This document shows positions 45,457 through 54,772 of a stretch of DNA of 64,000 nt, piece by piece; the stretch's first letter is position 1; every line of letters starts with the position of its first letter. The position numbers and the translations under genes were made by a program. A model generated the notes under the pieces. It was not told the DNA's origin, searched no databases, and saw only the letters and a program-made list of their open reading frames with translations. The DNA comes from Ewingella sp049889095 (GTDB lineage Bacteria > Pseudomonadota > Gammaproteobacteria > Enterobacterales > Enterobacteriaceae). The stretch is taken from assembly GCA_049889095.1 (NCBI GenBank), contig JBLJFK010000016.1. One strand, written 5' to 3'.

Positions 45457-45518
45457 GCTTTCTGGCGTTAGTCCTTTTTTGCTGTCTTACCTTTGCTATT
45501 GCGGCAAATCACAGGCGT

Positions 45519-45546
45519 AAAAAAGGCGCCGAAGCGCCTTTTTTAT
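45519..45546 (-). terminator. Terminator downstream of nupC
   Basis: AAAAAAGGCGC-CGAA-GCGCCTTTTTT, symmetrical, 33 bp beyond the nupC stop. Confidence 0.88.
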
Positions 45547-45578
45547 CATTACTTTTACCTCTTCACGCCGACTGCCAC

Positions 45579-46766
45579 TTATGCCAGAACCAGACCTGCG
45601 ATAGAAGCAGACAGTACGCTCACCAAGGTTGAGCCGTACAGCAGTTTCAGGCCGAAGCGGGAAACTACGTTGCCCTGATGTTCGTTCAGGCCTTTGATAG
45701 CCCCTGCAACGATACCAATCGAGGAGAAGTTGGCGAAAGACACCAGGAACACGGACAGAATGCCCACGCTTCGTGGTGACAAATCGGCAGCCACTTTCTG
45801 AAGATCTAACATCGCAACAAATTCGTTAGAAACCAGTTTGGTTGCCATCATGCTGCCAACTTGCAAGGCTTCGTGGCTAGGTACGCCCATCATCCATGCG
45901 AATGGATAGAAGACATAACCCAGCACGCCCTGGAAGGTGATACCGAATACAACGTCGAACAACGCATTCAGGCAGGAAATCAATGCGATGAAACCAATCA
46001 ACATGGCTGCAACGATGATAGCTACTTTGAAGCCTGCCAGAATGTATTCACCCAGCATTTCAAAGAAACTCTGACCCTGATGGGTATTGCCGATTTGCAG
46101 GTCTTCTTCTGAATCAACTTTATAAGGGTTGATCAGTGACAGTACGATAAAGGTACTGAACATGTTGAGGACCAGAGCGGCAACCACAAAGCGTGGCTCA
46201 AGCATGGTCATGTAAGCACCGACAATCGACATCGAAACCGTCGACATTGCAGTAGCTGCCATGGTGTACATGCGTTTTTCTGACATTTTGCCCAGAATAT
46301 CTTTATATGCGATAAAGTTTTCTGACTGGCCCAAAATCAGGGAACTGATGGCGTTGAAAGATTCCAGCTTTCCCATGCCATTAATTTTCGACAGCACCGT
46401 ACCGATGATACGGATGACGAAAGGCAGTACACGAATGTGTTGTAAAATACCGATCAGTGCAGAAATAAACACGATCGGGCACAAGACTTTCAAGAAGAAG
46501 AACGCTAATCCTTTATCGCTCATGCCTCCAAACACGAAGCCGGTCCCTTCCGCCGCGAAGCCTAATAATTTCTCAAACATGTTTGAGAAGCCTTGCACAA
46601 AACCTAAACCAATTGATGAGTTCAGGAAGAAATAGGCTAAAAGAACTTCGATGACTAACAGCTGAACGATGAAACGTAAACGGATACTTTTCCGATCACG
46701 GCTCGCCAGTAAAGCGAGTGCAGCCACAACGGCCAACGCTAATACAAAGTGCAATATATGGGACAT
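45579..46766 (-). CDS. nupC: Nucleoside permease NupC
   Basis: A 395-residue concentrative nucleoside transporter with CNT motifs EGTGFVFGGM, LILGQSENFIAYKDILG, FVAMLDLQKVA and FANFSSIGIVAGAIKGL. It imports pyrimidine nucleosides and adenosine with protons. It is divergent from mntH, as in E. coli. The upstream region has CytR/CRP-like sequence but no certain site. Confidence 0.96.
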   Translation of the reverse strand: MSHILHFVLALAVVAALALLASRDRKSIRLRFIVQLLVIEVLLAYFFLNSSIGLGFVQGFSNMFEKLLGFAAEGTGFVFGGMSDKGLAFFFLKVLCPIVFISALIGILQHIRVLPFVIRIIGTVLSKINGMGKLESFNAISSLILGQSENFIAYKDILGKMSEKRMYTMAATAMSTVSMSIVGAYMTMLEPRFVVAALVLNMFSTFIVLSLINPYKVDSEEDLQIGNTHQGQSFFEMLGEYILAGFKVAIIVAAMLIGFIALISCLNALFDVVFGITFQGVLGYVFYPFAWMMGVPSHEALQVGSMMATKLVSNEFVAMLDLQKVAADLSPRSVGILSVFLVSFANFSSIGIVAGAIKGLNEHQGNVVSRFGLKLLYGSTLVSVLSASIAGLVLA

Positions 46767-47208
46767 GGGTGCTCCAAATTAGAGGCAGGCTATATTTCGA
46801 CGGACATTTTATGTAACGCGTACATTTAAAACGTGAAGTGGCTTGCAAATATAGAAATTACAGACATCAATTGCAACATTTGTGAGCGGATGACACAAAA
46901 CATCAAGATGTTAGAAAAACAGGCACATCTGGAGCTACTGTGCTAGCTTTATTATCCGCCGTAATGCGTACTGAAACGGGATAGTTATCTGTTTTACGTT
47001 GTTAAAGAAGCTGGCAGATAAATTGTTAAAAATACGCGTTTCTGGAAACGTATGTTGTTGGAAGGGGCGCATCAGAAGGCCCGGTAGATACTACCTCACT
47101 AGCGTCATGCCTATCAGAGAAATCACTTAGATCAATCTAAATGAACTTGATAATCATTATTATTTAGATGTGATTGCCGTAACCGTAAAAAAAGTAAGGT
47201 TAACTGAT
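46767..47208. promoter_or_regulatory. nupC-mntH divergent control region
   Basis: About 440 bp without genes. It contains a lac-operator-like palindrome (TTTGTGAGCGGATGACACAA, 46879-46898), a CytR-like octamer next to it (ATTGCAAC, 46870-46877), and the Fur-box-like sequence upstream of mntH. The first two probably serve nupC. No MntR palindrome of the E. coli type was recognised. Confidence 0.55.
47149..47165 (+). promoter_or_regulatory. Fur-box-like operator upstream of mntH
   Basis: GATAATCATTATTATTT matches the hexameric GATAAT/ATTATC pattern of Fur sites. It lies 44 bp before the chosen mntH start. Fur control of mntH is established in E. coli; here it is inferred. Confidence 0.65.
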
Positions 47209-48438
47209 ATGCCGAACAGCCGTGTCGAGTCCTCCGGCCGCGCCTCCCGCAAAATTAAGCTCTCTCTGATGGGCCCCGCTTTTATTGCCGCCATCGGATA
47301 TATCGATCCGGGTAATTTCGCTACCAACATCCAGGCCGGTGCCTCCTTTGGCTACCGGTTGCTGTGGGTGGTGGTATGGGCGAATATCATGGCAATGTTA
47401 ATCCAGCTACTTTCTGCCAAATTAGGTATCGCTACCGGTAAAAATCTGGCCGAACATATTCGCGATCGCTTTCCCCGTCCTGCCGTCTGGGCCTATTGGG
47501 TGCAGGCTGAAATCATTGCCATGGCGACCGATCTGGCTGAGTTTATCGGCGCGGCGATAGGTTTCAAACTTTTATTAGGCGTCTCGCTGCTGCAGGGTGC
47601 GGTACTGACCGGTATTGCGACCTTTATCATTCTTGCTCTGCAAAAACGCGGCCAGAAGCCGCTGGAATGGGTGATTGCAGGTTTACTGCTGTTTGTGGCG
47701 GCAGCTTATATTGTCGAACTGTTTTTCTCGCAGCCTAATATGGTGGAATTAGGAAAAGGGATGTTGATCCCGAGCCTGCCGTCGGGGGATGCGGTTTATC
47801 TTGCCGCTGGAGTCCTTGGGGCGACCATCATGCCGCACGTGATCTATCTGCACTCGTCACTCACCCAACGGGGAGGGAAAGCGTCGAAAGAGCAGCGCTA
47901 TTCTGCCACCAAGCTGGATGTCAGCATTGCTATGACTATCGCTGGTTTCGTCAATCTGGCGATGATGGCCACCGCCGCTGCCGCGTTTCACTTCAGCGGA
48001 CACAGTGGCATCAGCGAACTCGATCAGGCCTATCTCACTCTGCAACCTTTGCTCGGCAATGCCGCCGCCATCACCTTCGGTTTGAGCTTAGTTGCTGCCG
48101 GACTTTCCTCCACCGTCGTCGGCACGCTGGCCGGGCAGGTCGTCATGCAGGGGTTTGTTAAATTCTACATTCCGATCTGGGTGCGCCGCACCGTTACGAT
48201 GCTGCCTTCTTTTATTGTGATATTGATGGGGCTGGACGCGACCCGAATTTTGGTCATGAGTCAGGTGTTGTTAAGTTTTGGGATTGCGCTGGCATTGCTA
48301 CCATTATTGGCCTTTACGGGTAACCGTGATCTGATGGGTGATATGGTGAACTCGAAAACAATTCAGTGGGCGGGGCGTCTTATCGTGCTGATTGTTATCA
48401 GCCTCAATTTCTATCTATTGATTGGCATGCTGAAATAA
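47209..48438 (+). CDS. mntH: Manganese/divalent metal transporter MntH
   Basis: A 409-residue Nramp-family transporter with metal-site motifs DPGNFATNIQAG (TM1) and MPHVIYLHSSLTQ (TM6) and eleven membrane segments. The ATG at 47209 (MPNSRVESSGRASR) matches the E. coli start and follows AAGG; an upstream in-frame GTG at 47170 is rejected because it would overlap the operator region. It imports Mn(II) and Fe(II) with protons. Confidence 0.97.
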   Translation: MPNSRVESSGRASRKIKLSLMGPAFIAAIGYIDPGNFATNIQAGASFGYRLLWVVVWANIMAMLIQLLSAKLGIATGKNLAEHIRDRFPRPAVWAYWVQAEIIAMATDLAEFIGAAIGFKLLLGVSLLQGAVLTGIATFIILALQKRGQKPLEWVIAGLLLFVAAAYIVELFFSQPNMVELGKGMLIPSLPSGDAVYLAAGVLGATIMPHVIYLHSSLTQRGGKASKEQRYSATKLDVSIAMTIAGFVNLAMMATAAAAFHFSGHSGISELDQAYLTLQPLLGNAAAITFGLSLVAAGLSSTVVGTLAGQVVMQGFVKFYIPIWVRRTVTMLPSFIVILMGLDATRILVMSQVLLSFGIALALLPLLAFTGNRDLMGDMVNSKTIQWAGRLIVLIVISLNFYLLIGMLK

Positions 48439-48460
48439 AGCAAGGATGGAGCAAAAAAAC

Positions 48461-48484
48461 GGGACAGTGCAAACTGTCCCTTTT
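48461..48484. terminator. Terminator between convergent mntH and ypeC
   Basis: GGGACAGT-GCAA-ACTGTCCC followed by TTTT on the plus strand; an A-run at the other side gives a T-run on the minus strand. Confidence 0.88.
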
Positions 48485-48504
48485 ATGTCTGTGATCTTTG
48501 CGGA

Positions 48505-48930
48505 TTAACGGCGATGGTCACGATCGCCACGTTGATCACCCTGTCTGTCATGCCCGCGATCCGGACCGCGGCGACGATCGTCGCCATGCCCATGATGTCC
48601 ATTGTCGTAATGCGGGCGCCCATAGTAACGCGGCGGTGGCGGTGGACGATGGGGGGAACGGTTGTCCCACCAGCCACGATCGCGCCAACGGCCGCCATCC
48701 CAGTAATAACCTCGATGACTGCGTTCACCGTAGTAGCGTCCGCGGTGGTTATTCCACCAACCAGAATCACGCCAGTCATAGCCATCCCAGTAATAACCGC
48801 GGCGATCGCGGTCACCAATATTGATCGAAAGGCCCGGTGTATTGAGACTAAAACTGCTGGCCTGTACAGCAGGTGCTGCGGCAGGGAGCAGGGCAAACAA
48901 TAATGTTCCAACAATGAAAGGCTTTAACAT
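48505..48930 (-). CDS. ypeC: YpeC-like DUF2502 secreted protein
   Basis: A 141-residue protein with a signal peptide (MLKPFIVGTLLFALLPAAAP, then AVQA), the motif LSINIGDRDRRGYYWDG repeated in variants (RGYYWDGGRWRDRGWW), and a tail very rich in Arg, Asp, His and Gly. This is the DUF2502 pattern of E. coli YpeC, also near mntH. It should be a small periplasmic protein. Function unknown; a metal-binding role from its histidines is speculation. Confidence 0.85.
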   Translation of the reverse strand: MLKPFIVGTLLFALLPAAAPAVQASSFSLNTPGLSINIGDRDRRGYYWDGYDWRDSGWWNNHRGRYYGERSHRGYYWDGGRWRDRGWWDNRSPHRPPPPPRYYGRPHYDNGHHGHGDDRRRGPDRGHDRQGDQRGDRDHRR

Positions 48931-49047
48931 GTCGCCTCCTGATTCCTTATAATATCTGGTAACAGTTATAAGGCGAAGACGACATCAGTTCTATTGCCTG
49001 CAATCCTGTTTTGAATGATTTACCCAGTTTAACGAAATACTTACATC

Positions 49048-49167
49048 CCAAAAATCATTCAAGCCGCATCAGCGTTGGCTGCCTCCAATCACCCCCAGTC
49101 ACTTACCAGAGTAAGCTCTGGGGGACTCATTCAGTTGCCGCCTTGATGCAACTCGAAAGATTTTTGG
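49048..49167. repeat. ERIC (enterobacterial repetitive intergenic consensus) element
   Basis: A 120-bp imperfect palindrome. The ends CCAAAAATCATTCAAGCCGC and the complement of ATGCAACTCGAAAGATTTTT match inversely. The centre CCCCCAGTCACTTAC, then GTAAGCTCTGGGGGACTCA, corresponds to the conserved ERIC core used for ERIC-PCR primers. It lies between ypeC and the aldo/keto reductase gene and could form a long hairpin in transcripts. Confidence 0.88.
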
Positions 49168-49198
49168 AGCAAAATTAAGCCACACTCACTGTAATCGT

Positions 49199-50188
49199 TT
49201 ACACCAAAATCGCTTCGATATCGGCCAGCTCTTTTTCGCTGAAATGGCGGTTGGCAACCATGCCGACTGCATCATCGATTTGGCTGGTTTTGCTGGCGCC
49301 TATCAATACAGATGTCACCTTATCCCCACGTAATACCCAGGCCAGCGCCATCTGTGACAGCTTCTGACCGCGTGCTTCGGCAATAGAATTCAGCTTGCGG
49401 ACTTTCTCCAGCTTCTCATCGGTCAACTGATCGCTGGTCAGGAATTTACTGTCGCTCGCAGCGCGTGAATCCTGCGGAATACCGGCCAGATATCGATCTG
49501 TCAATACGCCACCGGCGAGGGGTGAAAAGGCAATTGAGCCGACGCCGTTCTGCGCCAGAGTATCGAGTAAATCGGCTTCAACCCAGCGTTCAAACATCGA
49601 ATATTTTGGCTGATGAATAAGGCACGGCGTACCGAGTTTCTGCAGGATCTCAAACGCCTGTTTGGCGCGCTCAGCCGGATAGTTCGACAGGCCAACGTAC
49701 AGCGCCTTGCCCTGGCGGACAATCAGGTCTAGCGCGGCCATGGTCTCTTCCAATGGTGTGTCAGGATCCGGGCGGTGATGATAGAAGATATCGACGTAAT
49801 CCAGCCCCATACGTTTCAGACTCTGATTCAGGCTGGCGACCAAATACTTCTTCGAGCCCCAGTCACCGTAAGGCCCCTCCCACATGGTGTAACCGGCCTT
49901 TGAGGAGATGATCAATTCATCGCGATAAGGCAATAAATCTTCCTTCAGAATTCGGCCAAAGTGCTCTTCAGCCGAACCCGGAGGTGGGCCATAATTATTG
50001 GCTAAATCGAAATGGGTAATGCCGTGATCAAACGCATGGCGAATCAGATTTCGACCATTGTCGAAGTGCGCATTATCACCAAAATTGTGCCACAGACCGA
50101 GAGAAATGGCGGGCAACTTGAGGCCACTGTGACCACAGCGTCGATATTCCATGGTGTCGTAACGGGTAGGGCTGGCCTGGTAAATCAT
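49199..50188 (-). CDS. Aldo/keto reductase (YghZ/GpR-like)
   Basis: A 329-residue NADPH-dependent reductase with the catalytic set visible: Asp in THFDLANNYGPPPGSAEEHF with Tyr, Lys in IISSKAGYTMW and His in DIFYHHRPDPDTP. The C-terminal cofactor region is VLIGASKTSQID. It is close to E. coli YghZ (L-glyceraldehyde-3-phosphate reductase). The ATG at 50188 follows AAGGA; the frame extends upstream without support. Confidence 0.88.
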   Translation of the reverse strand: MIYQASPTRYDTMEYRRCGHSGLKLPAISLGLWHNFGDNAHFDNGRNLIRHAFDHGITHFDLANNYGPPPGSAEEHFGRILKEDLLPYRDELIISSKAGYTMWEGPYGDWGSKKYLVASLNQSLKRMGLDYVDIFYHHRPDPDTPLEETMAALDLIVRQGKALYVGLSNYPAERAKQAFEILQKLGTPCLIHQPKYSMFERWVEADLLDTLAQNGVGSIAFSPLAGGVLTDRYLAGIPQDSRAASDSKFLTSDQLTDEKLEKVRKLNSIAEARGQKLSQMALAWVLRGDKVTSVLIGASKTSQIDDAVGMVANRHFSEKELADIEAILV

Positions 50189-50391
50189 AGGAGTCCTTAT
50201 TATTTTAATCAGCGTGATGTGCTGGCAGAGAACAGAGTGAAAAGTCGTTTTAGTGTATGCGTTTTCACATCTTTTGCCAGATAACGCGATCACAGTCACG
50301 CCTGATAACCGGCTTTCAGAGCATTCCTTTTATTAGTTAGCGCTATGGTTAAGCTGGCTTATTCCTGTGATTCAGTCTGGTCGTGCGGCCA

Positions 50392-51276
50392 TTACGCTTT
50401 TGGGTTTATATCGCCCAGATGCGGATCGATAAGCTGGTCGATGAACCAACTGCCTGCAGGTCCTGGTTGATTGTTTTTGCTCCAGACAGCATCAACTGAA
50501 ATCAGTTTCGGCCAGCCGCGCATCGGCAGCGTCACCAGCTTATTATGGCCAAATTGTCGTACCAGCCAGTGCGGCAAAATCGACCAGCCAAATCCTTGTT
50601 CGGCCATCTCCAGTAACATCAAATAACTCGGTGCGGACCAGGTTTGCCCCGGTGCGCGGGTTTCCGTGCGTCGGTAAGGCTGCAGGATCAGTTGGCGGAA
50701 GGTGTGCAGTTGCTCTGGCTGAATATTGGCAAGCTGTGCCAGCGGGTGTTCGCGGCTGACGAAGATATCCATATCAGTCTGTTCCGGCAAGCGGGCGACA
50801 CCGATGTCCGGTGGGTAAGCATCCTGGACTTCCAACATACCAATATGCGCGCGCCCAGTCTGCAACAGGTCAATGACATCCTGATCTTCGGCGATCAGAC
50901 ACTCGAACTCGATATCCGGATAGCGTAGTTCAAAACGTTTAAGCAGACTCTCATGATGGGTCGGCTGATAGGTGTCAGACAACACAAACGTCAGCTGCGT
51001 TTCGACTTGCGTGGAGAGGCGGATCGCCAGTTCATCCAGACGCTCGCTGGCCGCCAGGATCGCCTGAACATGATTCAGCACGCGTTCTCCCTGCGCGGTG
51101 AGTACCGGCTGGCGGCTACGGCGGTCAAACAGAGTCAGGCCTAAATCGACCTCAAGATTGGCAATTGCGGTACTGACGGTTGACTGACTTTTACGTAATT
51201 TGCGCGCGGCTGCGGAAAAAGATCCGGTGTCGGCCGCTTCGACAAAGGCCATTAATGCTTCGGGGGAATAACGCAT
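50392..51276 (-). CDS. LysR-type regulator divergent from the PACE efflux gene
   Basis: A 294-residue LysR protein with helix-turn-helix ALMAFVEAADTGSFSAAARK, then LRKSQSTVSTAIANLE, and an effector-binding domain. It is divergent from the PACE transporter gene with 156 bp between, the arrangement known for AceR-AceI in Acinetobacter. Control of the efflux gene is inferred from this. Confidence 0.88.
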   Translation of the reverse strand: MRYSPEALMAFVEAADTGSFSAAARKLRKSQSTVSTAIANLEVDLGLTLFDRRSRQPVLTAQGERVLNHVQAILAASERLDELAIRLSTQVETQLTFVLSDTYQPTHHESLLKRFELRYPDIEFECLIAEDQDVIDLLQTGRAHIGMLEVQDAYPPDIGVARLPEQTDMDIFVSREHPLAQLANIQPEQLHTFRQLILQPYRRTETRAPGQTWSAPSYLMLLEMAEQGFGWSILPHWLVRQFGHNKLVTLPMRGWPKLISVDAVWSKNNQPGPAGSWFIDQLIDPHLGDINPKA

Positions 51277-51432
51277 CGCTGCCTCTCACCTCGGGTTGTC
51301 AGAAATCAATCCATCTATTTTATCGATATTAACTATCTTTTACCCATCTTATTTAACGATGATAATGGCGGCCTGTGTGACAGCCGTCACTGCTTAAATT
51401 TGTAAGACAACAACGGAAAATGGCAGGTCTTT

Positions 51433-51921
51433 ATGTCAATGAATTCAAAAAATACGTCTAAAAAATCTTTTGGCGAACGCATTTTGCACGCTGTCGGTTT
51501 TGAGGCATTGGCGGTCCTGATTTCCGCTCCCGCCGCGGCATGGCTGTTAAATAAATCCCTATTTGAGATGGGGACGCTGGCTATCCTGCTTTCGACCACC
51601 GCGATGGTGTGGAACATCGTTTATAACTGGACTTTTGATCGTCTGTGGCCGGTGAGCCGTATCACCCGCACCATGAAAGTACGGGTGTGTCATGCGCTGG
51701 GTTTTGAAGGCGGGTTCATTTTGATCGGTTTACCCATTGCGGCGGGTTGGCTCGGAATTTCACTGCTGAATGCGTTGATGCTGGAGATGGGTTTCTTCCT
51801 GTTCTTCCTGCCATACACTATTGTTTATAACTGGGTGTACGACACGCTACGTCAGCGCTTCATTGACCGTAAAAGTGCCAGCCGCGAAAAGTCCGCGAAG
51901 CATTGTTCAGCCAGGCATTAA
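51433..51921 (+). CDS. PACE-family efflux transporter (AceI-like)
   Basis: A 162-residue protein with four membrane segments in two tandem pairs. Repeat 1 is RILHAVGFEALAVLISAP with MVWNIVYNWTFDRLWP; repeat 2 is RVCHALGFEGGFILIGLP with YTIVYNWVYDTLRQRF. The Glu in GFEAL corresponds to the proton-coupling Glu of AceI. PACE proteins export chlorhexidine and related biocides or short diamines. AGG lies 5 bases before the ATG. Confidence 0.92.
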   Translation: MSMNSKNTSKKSFGERILHAVGFEALAVLISAPAAAWLLNKSLFEMGTLAILLSTTAMVWNIVYNWTFDRLWPVSRITRTMKVRVCHALGFEGGFILIGLPIAAGWLGISLLNALMLEMGFFLFFLPYTIVYNWVYDTLRQRFIDRKSASREKSAKHCSARH

Positions 51922-52005
51922 TTTTAACACTTGAATTGTCAGCGGGCTGCGCCTCGGTTATGTTCTTATTCTTTCGAGGATAAGAGCAACCATAAGGTTC
52001 AGCAG

Positions 52006-52704
52006 ATGAAAACGTTAGGCCTGATCGGCGGCATGAGTTGGGAATCCACAGTAACCTATTACCGCACCATCAATGAGCACATCAAACAACAGCTTGGCGG
52101 ATTACATTCTGCCAAGCTGTTTTTGCATAGCGTCGACTTCTATGAAATAGAGCAGTTGCAGGCCAAAGGAGACTGGCAACAGGCCGGGAAACTCCTAGGT
52201 GAGGCTGCCCAGGCTCTGGCGCGCGCGGGCGCAGAGGTTATCGTAGTCTGTACCAACACTATGCATAAAGTGGCCGACGATATCGAACATAGAGGCGGTT
52301 TACCTCTGCTGCATATTGCCGATGCCACGGCTGAGAAAATCAAACAACAGGGTTTAAAACGCATCGGGTTGCTGGGCACTAAATTCACTATGGAGCAGGA
52401 TTTCTATCGCGGACGTTTGCAGGATAAACATCAAATTGAAGTGGTGACGCCTGATGAGGCTGACCGAGATATTTTGCATCGCATTATTTATGAAGAGCTG
52501 TGCCTTGGTGAAATCCGTGATGCGTCACGTGAAGAGTACCGCAGGGTTATTAGTCAATTAGAACAGCAGGGCGTTGAGGGGATTATCTTGGGTTGTACTG
52601 AAATCAGCTTGCTGGTGGGGACGCCAGATGCGATGGTACCGGTATTCGACACCACCGCCATTCACGCCCTGGCAGCGGCGGAATATGCGCTATCTTCTTC
52701 ATAA
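52006..52704 (+). CDS. Aspartate/glutamate racemase family protein (YgeA-like)
   Basis: A 232-residue enzyme beginning MKTLGLIGGMSWESTVTYY, with the two catalytic Cys in VVCTNTMHK and ILGCTEISLLV. It is a PLP-independent racemase of broad amino-acid specificity in relatives. The ATG at 52006 follows AAGGTT; the frame runs upstream to 51931 without a ribosome site. Confidence 0.9.
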   Translation: MKTLGLIGGMSWESTVTYYRTINEHIKQQLGGLHSAKLFLHSVDFYEIEQLQAKGDWQQAGKLLGEAAQALARAGAEVIVVCTNTMHKVADDIEHRGGLPLLHIADATAEKIKQQGLKRIGLLGTKFTMEQDFYRGRLQDKHQIEVVTPDEADRDILHRIIYEELCLGEIRDASREEYRRVISQLEQQGVEGIILGCTEISLLVGTPDAMVPVFDTTAIHALAAAEYALSSS

Positions 52705-52986
52705 TACTGCGGAACCGTTTCTATCATCATGGCTAACAATCTGGCCGACGGCGATATTAATCTCAATCAAGTATCTCTAAATGAAATCTGCCTAAATGCA
52801 CGTCGGTTCAAATCGGCGTTGCAGCCTATGGCAATTCCCGCTATTTTGCCCTCACAATTATGCGATCTTTTATCGCCCTGCGGGTGATTTTTGAACATCC
52901 ATCACGATTGATAATAACGGCTTTATGGGTTTTGTCCTGTCGCAATATCCAGCAGGATCAAGAATTTACTTTATCCGGAGAATAAA

Positions 52987-53958
52987 ATGACTCAATACTC
53001 GCTGGTGGGGGATGTCGGCGGTACCAACTGTCGTCTGGCATTGTGTGCGCTGGACAGCGGCGAGATCACCGCAGCCAAGACCTTTTCTGGTCTGGACTAC
53101 GATAGCCTTGAAGATGTGGCGCGGGTTTATCTCGGGCAGCAACACCAGGAGGTGAAGCATGCCTGTATCGCGATTGCCTGTCCAATCACTGGCGACTGGG
53201 TGGCGATGACTAACCATACCTGGGCATTTTCCATCGAGGAAATGAAAGCGGGTCTGAAACTGGATCACCTCGACGTGATCAATGATTTTACTGCGGTATC
53301 CATGGCGATCCCGATGTTGCAGGAGAAGGATTTATTGCAGTTTGGCGGTAAAAAACCCATCGATGGCAAACCTGCGGTGATTTATGGCGCCGGTACCGGG
53401 CTTGGTGTAGCGCATCTGATTCATGCCGATAAACGCTGGCTGAGCCTGCCGGGCGAGGGCGGTCACGTTGACTTCGCGCCGAACAGTGAAGAGGAAGATA
53501 TGATCCTCGAACAGTTGCGTACTGAGATGGGCCACGTCTCTGCCGAGCGTATTCTCTCAGGACCGGGACTGGTGAATCTATACCGCGCTATCGTCAAATC
53601 GGACAACCGCGTACCTGAAAATCTGGTACCGAAGGATGTAACAGAGCGTGGGTTGGGCGAAGATGATATCGACTGTCGCCGTGCGCTTGCGCTTTTTTGC
53701 GTGATCATGGGGCGCTTTGGCGGCAATCTGGCGCTGACTATGGGCACCTTCGGAGGGGTTTATATCGCCGGTGGCATTGTGCCGCGCTTCCTGGAATTCT
53801 TTAAAGCCTCCGGTTTCCGGGCCGCTTTTGAAGACAAAGGGCGCTTTAAGGATTACCTGGTGGATATCCCGGTTTACCTGATCAGCCATGATCAACCCGG
53901 TTTGCTCGGAGCCGGTGCTTATCTGCGTCAATCAATGGGCCATACCCTTCGTCCTTGA
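52987..53958 (+). CDS. glk: Glucokinase Glk
   Basis: A 323-residue protein of the usual length, with phosphate-binding motif GDVGGTNCRLAL, catalytic Asp in VINDFTAVSMA, GAGTGLGVAHL, and sugar-binding Glu/His in LPGEGGHVDFAP. It phosphorylates glucose with ATP in the cytoplasm. GGAG lies 8 bases before the ATG. It is convergent with ypdB. Confidence 0.97.
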   Translation: MTQYSLVGDVGGTNCRLALCALDSGEITAAKTFSGLDYDSLEDVARVYLGQQHQEVKHACIAIACPITGDWVAMTNHTWAFSIEEMKAGLKLDHLDVINDFTAVSMAIPMLQEKDLLQFGGKKPIDGKPAVIYGAGTGLGVAHLIHADKRWLSLPGEGGHVDFAPNSEEEDMILEQLRTEMGHVSAERILSGPGLVNLYRAIVKSDNRVPENLVPKDVTERGLGEDDIDCRRALALFCVIMGRFGGNLALTMGTFGGVYIAGGIVPRFLEFFKASGFRAAFEDKGRFKDYLVDIPVYLISHDQPGLLGAGAYLRQSMGHTLRP

Positions 53959-53996
53959 GGCTCTGGCGGTCAGGGCAATGATTGTGGGTATGTCTT

Positions 53997-54027
53997 GCGG
54001 TTCTTCACTACTGGTGAACCGCATTCT
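53997..54027 (+). terminator. Probable terminator between glk and ypdB
   Basis: GCGGTT (53997-54002) pairs with AACCGC (54017-54022), with an inner CAC/GTG pair and a T-rich tail ATTCTTCT. Confidence 0.6.
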
Positions 54028-54034
54028 TCTGGCC

Positions 54035-54772
54035 CTAAAATCGCATCAGTTGCCTGAACTCTTTCACCTTGCTACGACTCACCGGCACTTCAAAATCCAA
54101 ATCACTCAAGCGCAAAAGGTAGGTGTTGTTAAACCAGGGCACAATTTCGCGGATCTTCGATAAATTCACGCAGTATGAACGGTGACAGCGGAAAAAATGT
54201 TCCTCCGGCAGGCGGTTACACAATTCGCTGATGTTCATCGGCATGGCGAACTCCTCCTTGCGGGTAAATACCTGCGTGACCTTCTCCTGTGCGGCCGCGT
54301 AGTAGATATCGTTGATGTCAGTGACGATGATCCGCTCATCTTTGATCAGATTAATGCTGCGGCTGACGCGGTTGCTGCTCGGGGCGGTCTGGGTCTGTTC
54401 CTGTGTGTCACGCTTAAAATGTGATTCGAGTTTTTGCAGCATGGTGACAATGCGTGACTCATGATACGGCTTGAGAATGTAATCAAAGGCTTCGATTTCG
54501 AAGGCTTCAGCGGCATGCTCTTTGTAGGCGGTGATAAACACGATGTAAGGTTTATGAGCAAATTTACTGATATTTTGCGCCAGCAGGACGCCGTCGAGTG
54601 AAGGAATACTGATATCGAGAAAAATCGCATCCACTTCATGTGTTTGCAGATACCTCAGTACCTCCAGCCCGTCATCGAAAGTAGCTTCAATGTGAATACT
54701 GCTGTGTGCCTTGATCAGATAGCTCAGCTCCTCCTGGGCGAGGACCTCATCTTCAACAATGATAGCTTTCAT
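54035..54772 (-). CDS. ypdB: LytTR response regulator YpdB (PyrR)
   Basis: A 245-residue regulator: receiver domain with phosphoacceptor Asp in VDAIFLDISIPSLDG, Lys in DYILKPY, and a C-terminal LytTR DNA-binding domain (EEHFFRCHRSYCVNLSKIRE, then FEVPVSRSKVKEFRQLM). It is near-identical in layout to E. coli YpdB, which with YpdA senses extracellular pyruvate and induces the transporter gene yhjX. The start overlaps the ypdA stop by 4 bp. Confidence 0.95.
   Translation of the reverse strand: MKAIIVEDEVLAQEELSYLIKAHSSIHIEATFDDGLEVLRYLQTHEVDAIFLDISIPSLDGVLLAQNISKFAHKPYIVFITAYKEHAAEAFEIEAFDYILKPYHESRIVTMLQKLESHFKRDTQEQTQTAPSSNRVSRSINLIKDERIIVTDINDIYYAAAQEKVTQVFTRKEEFAMPMNISELCNRLPEEHFFRCHRSYCVNLSKIREIVPWFNNTYLLRLSDLDFEVPVSRSKVKEFRQLMRF

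Noticed and set aside
48483..48914. Minus-strand frame overlapping ypeC in another phase
   Set aside because: Repetitive Val/Ile/Thr-rich translation caused by the repeated ypeC codons; the ypeC frame has the signal peptide and family motifs.
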